Positions 7,204 to 13,752 of a stretch of DNA of 13,980 bases are shown one piece after another. Under the pieces are notes generated by a model. That model saw only the letters and a program-made list of their open reading frames with translations. It was not told where the DNA came from and searched no databases. Source of the DNA: CAYOHP01 sp964403795 [NCBI: uncultured bacterium] (GTDB lineage Bacteria > Muiribacteriota > UBA6191 > CAZXTJ01); NCBI GenBank assembly GCA_964403795.1, contig CAYOHP010000120.1, positions 1 to 13,980 on the forward strand, written 5' to 3'. Made by a program: the position numbers and the translations under genes. How positions within the stretch are numbered: position 1 is the first letter of the stretch; each line of letters starts with the position of its first letter.

Positions 7204-7770
7204 ATGGCCACGAAGAAGGTAGAGACGTCCCGCCTCGGCAACAAGCCGATCCAGATCCCGGCCGGCGTCGAGGTCAAGCTCGAGGGCCGGACCGTCAAGG
7301 TCAAGGGTGCCAAGGGAACGCTCTCGAAGCCGCTCCCGCCCAGCACCAGCATCTCCATCGAGGGTTCCAATCTTTCGGTCAAGACCGACGGATCCCACGA
7401 CAACTGCAAGGCGTTCCACGGGCTCGCCTGGGCCTTGATCCGCAACATGATCCAGGGCGTGACCAAGGGCTTCCTGAAGGAGCTGCTGCTCGAAGGCGTG
7501 GGTTTCCGCGCCAAGGTCGAGGGCAAGAAGCTCGTCCTCTCGATCGGGTTCTCCCACCCGGTGGAACTGCCTATCCCCGAGGGCCTCAAGGTCGAGGTCG
7601 GCGGGAAGAAGCAGGAGGAGATCGTCATCACCGGGGCCGATCGCGAGGTCCTGGGCGAGTGGGTGGCGAAGGTCCGCAAGAGCCGACCCCCGGAGCCGTA
7701 CAAGGGCAAGGGGATCCGCTACAAGGGCGAGCATGTGAAGCTCAAGGCCGGGAAGCGAGTGGGTGCCTGA
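7204..7770 (+). CDS. rplF: Large subunit ribosomal protein L6
   Basis: L6 binds 23S rRNA near the sarcin-ricin loop, by the elongation factor binding site. From this ATG the product is 188 residues, beginning [22 protein letters not shown]. The two repeated alpha/beta domains are recognisable, with [20 protein letters not shown] in the second half and the C-terminal signature [14 protein letters not shown]. The ATG is preceded by GGGAGGCGAG, a strong ribosome binding site. An in-frame GTG overlapping the rpsH stop would add six residues but lacks a site. The product is slightly longer than the 177 of E. coli. Confidence 0.97.
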   Translation: MATKKVETSRLGNKPIQIPAGVEVKLEGRTVKVKGAKGTLSKPLPPSTSISIEGSNLSVKTDGSHDNCKAFHGLAWALIRNMIQGVTKGFLKELLLEGVGFRAKVEGKKLVLSIGFSHPVELPIPEGLKVEVGGKKQEEIVITGADREVLGEWVAKVRKSRPPEPYKGKGIRYKGEHVKLKAGKRVGA

Positions 7771-7771
7771 T

Positions 7772-8140
7772 ATGGCCAACACGAAGTCGCGTAGCGCAAT
7801 GCGGGAGGCCCGCCACGAGCGGATCCGCCGCAAGCTGTCGGGAACCCCGGAGCGACCCAGGCTGGCGGTGTTCCGCAGCTCGAACCACATCTATGCCCAG
7901 GTGATCGACGATGTGGCCGGGAAGACCCTGGCTGCCGCCTCGACCCGGGGCAAGGACCTGAAGGGGAGCCTGGCGGGCTTGAAGCCCGTCGAGGCGGCCT
8001 CCAAGGTCGGGACCCGGATTGCCGAGGTCGCCAAGGCGAACGGAATCGCCAAGGTGGTCTTCGATCGGGGCGGACTGCCCTTCAAGGGTCGGATCAAGGC
8101 GCTGGCCGAGGCGGCCCGGTCCGCGGGCCTCGAATTCTGA
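7772..8140 (+). CDS. rplR: Large subunit ribosomal protein L18
   Basis: L18 carries 5S rRNA into the 50S central protuberance together with L5. The chosen ATG, one base after the rplF stop, gives 122 residues with the basic N-terminus [20 protein letters not shown]. The core reads [20 protein letters not shown], followed by KTLAAAST. The ending [20 protein letters not shown] plus AGLEF is the standard family signature. An in-frame GTG nine bases earlier is an alternative start. No strong ribosome binding site is visible, so translation is probably coupled to rplF. Confidence 0.96.
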   Translation: MANTKSRSAMREARHERIRRKLSGTPERPRLAVFRSSNHIYAQVIDDVAGKTLAAASTRGKDLKGSLAGLKPVEAASKVGTRIAEVAKANGIAKVVFDRGGLPFKGRIKALAEAARSAGLEF

Positions 8141-8157
8141 GGGTTGTGGAGAACACC

Positions 8158-8910
8158 ATGTCCGAGAACGAACAGAACGAACAAGTCGAGATCGCCGCAG
8201 CCGGTGAGACCGAAGCCCGCGACCAGACGGCGGCGAGCAGCGACGCCGGCGCCCCCGAGGGTGCGGCAGCGGAGGCTCCCCGCGGGGGGCCTGGCGGCCA
8301 GGGCCGAGGCGGGCGCGGGGGACGCGGCGGCGGACCTGGGCAGCGCCAGGAGGGCCGTGGTCGCCGCGGCGACCGGGAGAGCACGGACGGGCTGTACGAG
8401 AAGGTGGTGCAGATCAACCGGACGGCCAAGGTCGTCAAGGGCGGTCGGCGCTTCAGCTTCTCGGTCCTCGGCGTGGTCGGGGACCAGAAGGGCCGGATCG
8501 GGTACGGGCTGGGCAAGGCCAACGGCGTCCCCGACGCCATCAAGAAGGCGCTCGAGCGGGCCCGGGCCAACATGGTCACGGTCCCGATCACCAAGGCAAA
8601 GTCCATCCCCTACGCGGTCGAGGGTAAGTACTCCGGGAGCCGCCTGATCATGCGTCCGGCCGCCCCCGGTACCGGGATCATCGCCGGTGGTGCCGCCAGG
8701 GCAGTGATCGAGGCGGTCGGCATCCAGGACATCCTGACCAAGAAGCTGGGTTCGTCCAATCCGGCGAACGTCCTCAAGGCGACCCTGGCCTGCCTCAGGC
8801 AGCTCAAGTCGCCCCACGACATCGCCCGGCTCCGGGGACTCTCGATGCACGAGCTGTTCCACGGCCACGACGCCCCGGCGCCCGCAGACGCGGCGAAGAG
8901 CGAGGGATGA
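8158..8910 (+). CDS. rpsE: Small subunit ribosomal protein S5 with long Gly/Arg-rich N-terminus
   Basis: S5 contributes to decoding accuracy and the mRNA entry helicase of the 30S subunit. The conserved core starts near residue 79: [20 protein letters not shown], then [20 protein letters not shown] with the double-stranded RNA binding fold, and the C-terminal domain [19 protein letters not shown]. About 70 residues precede the E. coli-like start: an acidic, Ala/Glu-rich part (1-40) and a Gly/Arg-rich part (41-71) with repeated RGG units. Total length is 250 against 167 in E. coli. GGAG lies six bases before the ATG; a GTG twelve bases earlier is a weaker alternative. Similar but shorter Gly/Arg-rich S5 tails are known in actinobacteria. 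Confidence 0.96.
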   Translation: MSENEQNEQVEIAAAGETEARDQTAASSDAGAPEGAAAEAPRGGPGGQGRGGRGGRGGGPGQRQEGRGRRGDRESTDGLYEKVVQINRTAKVVKGGRRFSFSVLGVVGDQKGRIGYGLGKANGVPDAIKKALERARANMVTVPITKAKSIPYAVEGKYSGSRLIMRPAAPGTGIIAGGAARAVIEAVGIQDILTKKLGSSNPANVLKATLACLRQLKSPHDIARLRGLSMHELFHGHDAPAPADAAKSEG

Positions 8911-8915
8911 GGAAT

Positions 8916-9107
8916 ATGGCCAGCAAGAAACTGCGGATCGAGCTGGTGCGGAGCCGGAGCGGCCGGCCTGCCAAGATCCTCCGGGTCCTGGACAGCCTCG
9001 GGCTGGCCAAGCTCGGCAGCAGCCGGATCCATGATCCGAGCCCCGGGATCCTCGGCAAACTGGACAAGGTCATCCACCTGGTCCGGATCGAGGAGACCGA
9101 GGGCTGA
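8916..9107 (+). CDS. rpmD: Large subunit ribosomal protein L30
   Basis: L30 is a small 50S protein that is absent from some bacterial lineages. From this ATG the product is 63 residues, starting MASKKLRIELVRSRSGRPAKI. The family core is visible in RVLDSLGLAKLGSSRIHDPS and in the ending LDKVIHLVRIEE. An ATG nine bases earlier overlaps the rpsE stop, but its nearest GAGGG touches the start codon, so the later ATG, with GAGGG nine bases away, is preferred. It is the last gene before a break of about 300 bases, which is unusual because rplO normally follows closely. Confidence 0.93.
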   Translation: MASKKLRIELVRSRSGRPAKILRVLDSLGLAKLGSSRIHDPSPGILGKLDKVIHLVRIEETEG

Positions 9108-9124
9108 GATCGCCGGAAGGGCAG

Positions 9125-9164
9125 GGGATCCGGGCGGGCTCGGAGGGCCCGCCCGGACCCTTTA
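9125..9164 (+). terminator. Candidate intrinsic terminator after rpmD
   Basis: GGG (9125-9127) and TCCGGGCGGGC (9129-9139) pair with GCCCGCCCGGA (9147-9157) and CCC (9158-9160). This gives 14 base pairs with one bulged A and a 7-base loop. The hairpin is followed by TTTA, so the T-tract is short. It begins 17 bases after the rpmD stop. The stability and position support a full or partial terminator for the upstream part of the supercluster; the weak T-tract leaves efficiency open. Confidence 0.6.
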
Positions 9165-9190
9165 CAGCCGGAGCGCTACGGGGCTAGGAT
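9161..9190 (+). promoter_or_regulatory. Candidate sigma70-type promoter for rplO-secY-adk
   Basis: TTTACA at 9161-9166 matches the -35 consensus in five of six positions. TAGGAT at 9185-9190 matches the -10 box in four of six, with an 18-base spacer. The -35 box begins at the exact base after the terminator hairpin, so the terminator's T-tract and the promoter share sequence. Transcription would start near 9197, giving a leader of roughly 210 bases before rplO. No comparable box pair was seen in the short gaps between other genes. Confidence 0.55.
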
Positions 9191-9197
9191 TGCGCAC

Positions 9198-9405
9198 CCG
9201 GCCGGGGTCGCCCGTCCGGATCGATCCTGTCCGGTGAGGGGACGGTTCTCCAGGTCGGCAGGATCGCAGGCTGAGGTGGTTCACGGGCCGTACCGGCGAA
9301 CGGACGGGCCGCGAGGTGATTTTCGTGTACGGGGCGTCCCTGAGGCGGACCGTGCCTGAGTCGTCCGGAGGGGACTCCGGAGTGTCCGAAGGAGGCCGCA
9401 AGGCC
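9198..9405 (+). promoter_or_regulatory. Long rplO leader with a GNRA-loop hairpin
   Basis: This part of the rpmD-rplO gap contains no credible gene. Near its end, TCCGGAG (9364-9370) pairs perfectly with CTCCGGA (9375-9381) around the loop GGGA, which fits the stable GNRA tetraloop class. The stem ends eight bases before the rplO ribosome binding site AAGGAGG. A 10-base palindrome GGATCGATCC is at 9218-9227. The leader could carry an autoregulatory site for a ribosomal protein, but I recognise no known leader family in it. Confidence 0.4.
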
Positions 9406-9846
9406 ATGGAATTGAACAGTTTCCGCTTTCCGCGGCGTGCCCGCAAGGCGATCAAGAAGGTCGGACGCGGCCGGGCCAGCGGGCACGGCAAGACCTGCGG
9501 CCGGGGCGGCAAGGGCCAGACCGCCCGCACCGGTTCGGCGGCCAAGATCGGTTTCGAGGGCGGCCAGAACCCACTCCAGCGCCGGCTCCCCAAGAGCGGT
9601 TTCACCAACAACTTCCGGGTCTCCTACGAGGGCGTCAACCTCTCCCGCCTGGCCGGTCTCCCCAAGGGGACCCGTGTCACCATGGAGCTCCTCAAGGAGA
9701 AGGGTCTGATCCGCAAGGCTGCGGAGCGGATCAAGATCCTGGGGCAGGGCAAGCTCGAGGTGGCCCTCACGGTGGTCGCGCATGCCTTCTCGGCCCAGGC
9801 CCGGGCAGGTATCGAGGCCGCCGGCGGTACCGTAGAGACCGTCTGA
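9406..9846 (+). CDS. rplO: Large subunit ribosomal protein L15
   Basis: L15 is a 50S assembly protein with a long basic N-terminal arm that runs through 23S rRNA. The 146 residues open MELNSFRFPRRARKAIKKVG. The glycine-rich signature GRGRASGHGKTCGRGGKG comes next, followed by FEGGQNPLQRRLPKSGF and a compact C-terminal domain ending AGGTVETV. AAGGAGG lies about nine bases before the ATG. The frame stays open upstream to 9316, but that part is not L15-like. Unlike the usual order, it begins a new apparent transcription unit with its own promoter. Confidence 0.97.
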   Translation: MELNSFRFPRRARKAIKKVGRGRASGHGKTCGRGGKGQTARTGSAAKIGFEGGQNPLQRRLPKSGFTNNFRVSYEGVNLSRLAGLPKGTRVTMELLKEKGLIRKAAERIKILGQGKLEVALTVVAHAFSAQARAGIEAAGGTVETV

Positions 9847-9880
9847 CCGGGAGCTTCTCCCACCCCCCGAGGAGGTTCGG

Positions 9881-11197
9881 GTGTTCCAGGTCTTCGCCAA
9901 CGCGTTCCGGATCAAGGAGCTAAGGGACCGGATCCTCTTCACCCTGGCCATGATCCTGGTCTTCCGGATCGGCACCATCGTGCCCACTCCGGGCGTGAAC
10001 CCCGATGCCCTCTCGGCCCTGTTCCAGGGCCAGGGCGGAGTGATGGAGTTCCTGAACCTCTTCTCCGGCGGCGCCCTGGAGCGCTTCAGCGTCTTCGCGC
10101 TGGGGATCGCCCCGTACATCAACTCGAGCATCATCATGCAGCTCTTGGTGTACGTCATCCCCCACCTGGAGCGACTGCAGAAGGAGGAGGGGGAAGAGGG
10201 TCGCCGGACCATCAGCAAGTACACGCGGTGGGGAACCATCGTGATCTCGATCATCCAGGGCATGGGGATCGCGATCTGGCTGGAGGCCAACCAGGTCGTC
10301 CATCACCCCGGATGGTGGTTCCGGTTCGAAGCGGTGCTCACCCTTACGGCCGGTTCGTCGTTCGTGATGTGGTTGGGCGAGCAGATGACCGCCAAGGGCA
10401 TCGGCAACGGCATGTCGATCCTGATCACGGCCGGCATCATCGCGTCGTTGCCAGCCACCCTGGCCCGGAGCTACCAGGTCCTGGACCTCGCCAATCCGAC
10501 TCCCGGGAACATCCTGAAGCTCGGGTTCGTGATCGTCACCCTGGTACTGCTGACCGCGGCGGTCTGTACCATCCAGGACGGGATCCGCAAGGTTCCCGTC
10601 CAGCATGCCCGTCGGGTGGTCGGCCGGAGGGTGATGGGCGGAGCCAACACCCACATTCCCTTGCGGGTCAACCAGGCAGGGGTCATCCCGATCATCTTCG
10701 CCAACTCGGTACTGATGTTCCCCAGCCTGGTGCTGAAGTGGGTTGCCAGCCAGCCCAAGGTGGCGGGAAGCTCCTACGTCTCCTACCTGGAGAAGCTGAT
10801 CGGCGCGATCGAGCCGGGACAGTGGCTCTACCTGGTCCTCTACGGCGTCCTCATCATCTTCTTCACGTACTTCTACACGGCCATCGTGCTGAACCCCAAG
10901 GAGATGGCCGACAACCTGAAGAAGTACGGGGGATTCACCCCCGGGATCCGGGCCGGGCGCAAGACCGCCGACTACCTCGATCGGATCCTCAACCGGATCA
11001 CGTTCGCGGGTGCCGTCTTCCTGGCGGCGATCGCGGTCCTCCCGTTCCTGCTGGCCCAGGCGACCAATCTGGACATCTTCTTCTCGTTCGGCGGTACCGC
11101 CCTGCTGATCGTGGTCGGCGTCGCCCTCGATACCGTCCGGCAGGTCGAGGCCCATATGGTGACCCACCACTACAAGGGCTTCATGCGGAGCGCCTGA
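9881..11197 (+). CDS. secY: Protein translocase subunit SecY
   Basis: SecY is the channel of the Sec translocon in the cytoplasmic membrane, working with SecE, SecG and SecA or ribosomes. The 438 residues show ten hydrophobic segments, roughly at 17-35, 68-93, 115-134, 149-166, 176-195, 210-229, 265-288, 315-336, 372-393 and 400-417. The SecY signature IAPYINSSIIMQLL is at 76-89. EQMTAKGIGNGMSILI at 167-182 is a second signature. The plug region, NLFSGGALERFSVFALG, is normal. The basic cytoplasmic loop near 338-361 (LNPKEMADNLKKYGGFTPGI) binds ribosome or SecA. It starts at GTG, five bases after a perfect AGGAGG. Confidence 0.98.
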   Translation: MFQVFANAFRIKELRDRILFTLAMILVFRIGTIVPTPGVNPDALSALFQGQGGVMEFLNLFSGGALERFSVFALGIAPYINSSIIMQLLVYVIPHLERLQKEEGEEGRRTISKYTRWGTIVISIIQGMGIAIWLEANQVVHHPGWWFRFEAVLTLTAGSSFVMWLGEQMTAKGIGNGMSILITAGIIASLPATLARSYQVLDLANPTPGNILKLGFVIVTLVLLTAAVCTIQDGIRKVPVQHARRVVGRRVMGGANTHIPLRVNQAGVIPIIFANSVLMFPSLVLKWVASQPKVAGSSYVSYLEKLIGAIEPGQWLYLVLYGVLIIFFTYFYTAIVLNPKEMADNLKKYGGFTPGIRAGRKTADYLDRILNRITFAGAVFLAAIAVLPFLLAQATNLDIFFSFGGTALLIVVGVALDTVRQVEAHMVTHHYKGFMRSA

Positions 11198-11199
11198 GG

Positions 11200-11868
11200 A
11201 TGAGCATGCAGATCCTCCTCATGGGGCCTCCTGGAGCGGGCAAGGGGACGCAGGCCAAGATGCTGTGCCAGCGCTTCGGCTTGGTGCATCTGGCCACCGG
11301 TGACATCCTGCGGGAGGAGGTCCGTGCCGGCACCGACCTCGGGAAGTCCGCCAAGTCCTACATGGAGCGCGGCGACCTGGTGCCGGACAGCCTGATCAAC
11401 GAGATGATGCAGGTCCATATGGGTCGCAACCTGGCTACCGGTTTCCTGCTCGACGGCTATCCCCGGACCCGCCCCCAGGCCGAGGAGGTCGAGGCCTTCC
11501 TCGCCGGCAAGCGCGCCTCCCTGGGCGCGGTGCTCCGGATCGAGGTCGACGAGGAGTCCCTGATCGAGCGGATCGTTCATCGGGTCTCGTGCCAGGCATG
11601 CGGGGCCGTCTACAACCGGCGGACCCGGCCTCCTAGGGTGGAGGGACGGTGCGACGCCTGCCAAGGAGCCCTCAAGGGGCGGAGCGACGACACGGAGGAA
11701 ACCATCCGGAATCGGCTGAAGGTCTACCGTGGGGAGACGGAGCCGGTGGTCGGCTACTTCCGGGAGCGGGGCCTCGAGGTCCAGGATGTCGACGGCAACG
11801 CCGCCATCGATTCGGTCCAGGCCGCCTTGGTGGGCGCCCTGGAGGCGGCGGGCACGTCGAGCAGGTGA
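11200..11868 (+). CDS. adk: Adenylate kinase, zinc-lid type
   Basis: Adk catalyses ATP + AMP = 2 ADP in the cytoplasm. The 222 residues contain the P-loop GPPGAGKGT at 9-17, the AMP-binding LATGDILREEV at 31-41 and GFLLDGYPRT at 81-90. The lid domain has four cysteines, C131, C134, C151 and C154, in CQACGAVYN and CDACQG, as in the zinc-binding long form of Gram-positives and others. GRSDDTEETIRNRL at 160-173 supplies the catalytic arginines. A second ATG six bases downstream gives the most typical start (MQILLMGPPG) with GAGG at a good distance, so either may be used. It follows secY by two bases. Confidence 0.97.
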   Translation: MSMQILLMGPPGAGKGTQAKMLCQRFGLVHLATGDILREEVRAGTDLGKSAKSYMERGDLVPDSLINEMMQVHMGRNLATGFLLDGYPRTRPQAEEVEAFLAGKRASLGAVLRIEVDEESLIERIVHRVSCQACGAVYNRRTRPPRVEGRCDACQGALKGRSDDTEETIRNRLKVYRGETEPVVGYFRERGLEVQDVDGNAAIDSVQAALVGALEAAGTSSR

Positions 11869-11900
11869 GCGGTTCCCCGAAATTCACGGAAGAGAAAATC

Positions 11901-12050
11901 ATGGCTGGACGGCCGGAGGGCAGGGGTGTTAGCCTCTCGCCCCACGCCTCGAGGCAGGGGATCGTCCATGCGGCAATTGCCGTCGGGAGGCCGGTGACTG
12001 AGGGAGTTCCCGCAGGTCACGGGCCTCGAAGACGTGGAGGAGAGTCATGA
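11901..12050 (+). CDS. Possible 49-residue leader ORF before rpmJ (doubtful)
   Basis: An ATG preceded by GGAAGAG at a spacing of six bases opens 49 codons (start [20 protein letters not shown]). Its TGA stop overlaps the rpmJ ATG by four bases, the same coupled layout as rplD/rplW. I recognise no family; it is not IF-1, MAP or L36. About 40 percent of its third codon positions are A or T, clearly more than in neighbouring genes, and it crosses three inverted repeats. It may be a translated leader, a decayed gene or chance. Confidence 0.2.
   Translation: MAGRPEGRGVSLSPHASRQGIVHAAIAVGRPVTEGVPAGHGPRRRGGES
11906..11935 (+). promoter_or_regulatory. Weak candidate promoter for the alpha cluster
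   Basis: TGGACG (11906-11911) and TAGCCT (11930-11935) are spaced by 18 bases, the same spacing as the candidate before rplO. A TG lies one base ahead of the -10 box, an extended -10 feature. Matches to consensus are four of six and three of six. It overlaps the small doubtful ORF, so both cannot easily be functional from the same transcript. Confidence 0.25.
11940..12027 (+). promoter_or_regulatory. Structured leader with three inverted repeats before rpmJ
   Basis: Three tandem elements are visible. CCCC (11940-11943) and GCC pair with GGC and GGGG (11957-11960) around a TCGA loop. A 12-base palindrome CGGCAATTGCCG is at 11971-11982. The largest pairs GAGGCC (11987-11992) with GGCCTC (12022-12027) and GTGAC (11994-11998) with GTCAC (12016-12020), with one G/G mismatch. 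The last stem ends eight bases before the rpmJ ribosome binding site GGAGGAG. In E. coli, S4 represses the alpha operon by binding a leader ahead of its first gene. That parallel is positional only. Confidence 0.45.
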
Positions 12051-12160
12051 AGGTTCGACCTTCGGTGAAGAAGATCTGCAACAAGTGCAAGATCATCCGG
12101 CGACGCAACGTCGTCCGGGTCATTTGCGAGACCAAGAAGCACAAGCAGCGGCAGGGCTGA
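12047..12160 (+). CDS. rpmJ: Large subunit ribosomal protein L36, zinc-binding type
   Basis: L36 is the smallest 50S protein, bound deep in 23S rRNA. The 37 residues begin [21 protein letters not shown]11, C14, C27 and H32 form the zinc-ribbon set of the C+ type; the family ends HKQRQG, as here. GGAGGAG stands five bases upstream of the ATG. The gene usually follows infA, but here 178 bases with no recognisable gene separate it from adk. It opens the alpha cluster rpmJ-rpsM-rpsK-rpsD-rpoA. Confidence 0.97.
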   Translation: MKVRPSVKKICNKCKIIRRRNVVRVICETKKHKQRQG

Positions 12161-12204
12161 GCCCGCCGGGCTGCATGGCCGCCAGGTAGGAGAAACCGAG
12201 TTCC

Positions 12205-12582
12205 ATGGCACGCATCGCCGGGGTGGATCTGCCGAAGAACAAGCGGATCGATATCGCCCTTCGCTACATCTACGGGATCGGAGCGACCAAGGCCCAGGAG
12301 GTCACGGTCGGCGCGGGTGTGGATCCCGCTACCCGGGTCCGGGACCTCACCGAGGGCCAGGTCCAGAAGCTCCAGAAGGCCGTCAACCAGGCCGGCAAGA
12401 TCGAGGGCGACCTCCGCCGCGAGGTCCAGCTCAACATCAAGCGCCTGATGGACATCGGCTGCTATCGAGGTCTGCGCCATCGCAAGGGACTCCCGGTACG
12501 CGGCCAGAGGACTCACACCAACGCTCGCACGCGCAAGGGTCGCCCCAAGACCGTCGCGGGCAAGAAGAAGGCGACGAAGTAG
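12205..12582 (+). CDS. rpsM: Small subunit ribosomal protein S13
   Basis: S13 is at the top of the 30S head and forms bridges to the 50S; its basic tail reaches toward the P-site tRNA. The 125 residues begin [20 protein letters not shown]. The helix-turn motif [12 protein letters not shown] is at 21-32, and the signature [20 protein letters not shown] is at 87-106. The lysine-rich tail ([14 protein letters not shown]) is normal. TAGGAGA is about eleven bases upstream of the ATG. The 44-base gap before it has only a small 4-base-pair hairpin at 12161-12171. Confidence 0.98.
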   Translation: MARIAGVDLPKNKRIDIALRYIYGIGATKAQEVTVGAGVDPATRVRDLTEGQVQKLQKAVNQAGKIEGDLRREVQLNIKRLMDIGCYRGLRHRKGLPVRGQRTHTNARTRKGRPKTVAGKKKATK

Positions 12583-12591
12583 GCCACCGCG

Positions 12592-12996
12592 ATGACGGAA
12601 GACAAGATCAAGAAGCGGGATACCGCCAAGAAGAAGGTCAAGCGGACCGTGACCAACGGTCGCATCTTCATCTCCTCGTCCTACAACAACACCATCGTGT
12701 CGGTGTCGGACAATCGGGGCAACGTGCTCGCATGGGCGTCGTCCGGCACCGCCGGGTTCGCCGGGAGCCGCAAATCGACTCCCTTTGCCGCCCAGATGGC
12801 GGCGGAGGAGGCGGTCAACAAGGCATCCGAGCTCGGCATGACCGCCGTGGACGTCTTCTATCGGGGTCCCGGCGCCGGCAAGGACGCCGCGGTCCGGCTC
12901 ATCCAGTCCCACAAGAATCTCAAGGTCGGCCAGGTGAAGGACGTCACCTCGGCTCCCCACAACGGCTGCCGTCCCAAGAAGCGCCGTCGGGTCTGA
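12592..12996 (+). CDS. rpsK: Small subunit ribosomal protein S11
   Basis: S11 is on the 30S platform near the mRNA exit and contacts the 3' end of 16S rRNA. The 134 residues have a lysine-rich N-terminal arm ([15 protein letters not shown]), then [18 protein letters not shown] at 23-40, [20 protein letters not shown] at 47-66 and the signature ending [14 protein letters not shown]. All are close to consensus. The start follows rpsM by nine bases; no strong ribosome binding site is visible, which fits coupled translation. Confidence 0.98.
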   Translation: MTEDKIKKRDTAKKKVKRTVTNGRIFISSSYNNTIVSVSDNRGNVLAWASSGTAGFAGSRKSTPFAAQMAAEEAVNKASELGMTAVDVFYRGPGAGKDAAVRLIQSHKNLKVGQVKDVTSAPHNGCRPKKRRRV

Positions 12997-13016
12997 AGTA
13001 GACAAGGAAGATCGAT

Positions 13017-13649
13017 ATGGCTCGCAACTCCGGACCCGTGTGCAGGCAATGCCGCACCGAGGGCGGGAAGCTCTTCTTGAAGGGCGACCGCTGCTTCACC
13101 ACCAAGTGCTCGGTGGAGAAGCGCAACTACTGGCCGGGCATGCACGCCCAGATGTTCCGCCGTCGCACCTCCGACTACGGGACCCAGCTCCGTGAGACCC
13201 AGAAGCTGCGCCGGACCTACGGCCTGATGGCCCGACAGTTCCGCGGCTACTACGACAAGGCGTTCAAGATGCCGGGCGTCACCGGTTCGGCGATGCTCCG
13301 CCTGCTCGAGAGCCGGCTGGACAACGTCGTGTTCCGGATGGGGCTCGCGGCAAGCCGCGCCCAGGCCCGACAGATGGTCCTCCACGGCCACATCCGGGTG
13401 AACGGGAAGCGGGTCGCGATCCCCAGCGCCGCGGTGTCGATCGGGGACCAGATCTCGATCCCCGAGGGTTCCAAGTGGTTCCAGCGGGCCAAGGACACGC
13501 ATGCCGTAGCCTTGACCCGGGGTGGCATCCCCCAGTGGATGTCGGTCGACCCGGAGAAGCTGGTCGGCACCTTCCGCCTGTATCCCGAGCGGGCCCAGCT
13601 CGATCCGGAGATCCAGGAGAGCCTGGTCGTCGAGTTCTTCTCCCGTTGA
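13017..13649 (+). CDS. rpsD: Small subunit ribosomal protein S4, zinc-binding type
   Basis: S4 nucleates 30S assembly by binding the 5' domain of 16S rRNA and lines the mRNA entry channel; in E. coli it also represses the alpha operon. The 210 residues have an N-terminal zinc site of four cysteines, C9, C12, C26 and C31, in CRQCRTEGGK and RCFTTKC. The S4 RNA-binding domain follows, with LLESRLDNVVFRMGLAASRA and ARQMVLHGHIRVNGK. The C-terminal signature WMSVDPEKLVGTF is present. AAGGAAG lies six bases before the ATG. Some bacteria carry a second zinc-free S4 elsewhere. Confidence 0.98.
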   Translation: MARNSGPVCRQCRTEGGKLFLKGDRCFTTKCSVEKRNYWPGMHAQMFRRRTSDYGTQLRETQKLRRTYGLMARQFRGYYDKAFKMPGVTGSAMLRLLESRLDNVVFRMGLAASRAQARQMVLHGHIRVNGKRVAIPSAAVSIGDQISIPEGSKWFQRAKDTHAVALTRGGIPQWMSVDPEKLVGTFRLYPERAQLDPEIQESLVVEFFSR

Positions 13650-13651
13650 TC

Positions 13652-13708
13652 CCACCGGACCGGGGCAGATCCCCGGTGGTCCCGCCAGGCAGCCGACCTG
13701 CCGGCGGG
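13652..13708 (+). promoter_or_regulatory. Two tandem hairpins between rpsD and rpoA
   Basis: The first hairpin pairs CCACCGG (13652-13658) with CCGGTGG (13673-13679). The second pairs CCCGCC (13681-13686) with GGCGGG (13703-13708) and GGCAG (13688-13692) with CTGCC (13698-13702), with one bulged A and a 5-base loop. Only one base separates them. No T-run follows, so they do not look like standard terminators. They may slow decay, mark a processing site or lower readthrough into rpoA. I see no good promoter in the remaining 13709-13740. Confidence 0.45.
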
Positions 13709-13752
13709 CCACCCGGGCCCGGATCGATCGCATAGCAGCCTAGGAGGCACCT

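Noticed and set aside
9316-9405. A 30-residue extension of L15 from an upstream GTG
   Set aside because: The extension is not L15-like, its GTG lacks a spaced ribosome binding site, and it overlaps the leader hairpin; the ATG at 9406 has AAGGAGG and a canonical start.
9184-11170. Long minus-strand open frames opposite rplO and secY (368 and 416 codons)
   Set aside because: They mirror well-supported genes and give repetitive Asp/His/Arg/Gly-rich products typical of shadow frames in GC-rich DNA.
10228-11199. A frame running through secY into adk that could suggest a fused protein
   Set aside because: The part before 11200 is a shadow of secY in another frame; adenylate kinase has its own start, ribosome binding site and complete N-terminal P-loop.
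11869-12046. A possible infA gene or remnant before rpmJ
   Set aside because: No frame shows the S1/OB-fold residues of IF-1, and no frameshifted pieces are recognisable.
12154-12171. Two mutually exclusive 4-base-pair hairpins around the rpmJ stop (GGGC-TGA-GCCC or GCCC-GCC-GGGC)
   Set aside because: Stems this short are expected by chance in GC-rich DNA; no further support for a switch was seen.
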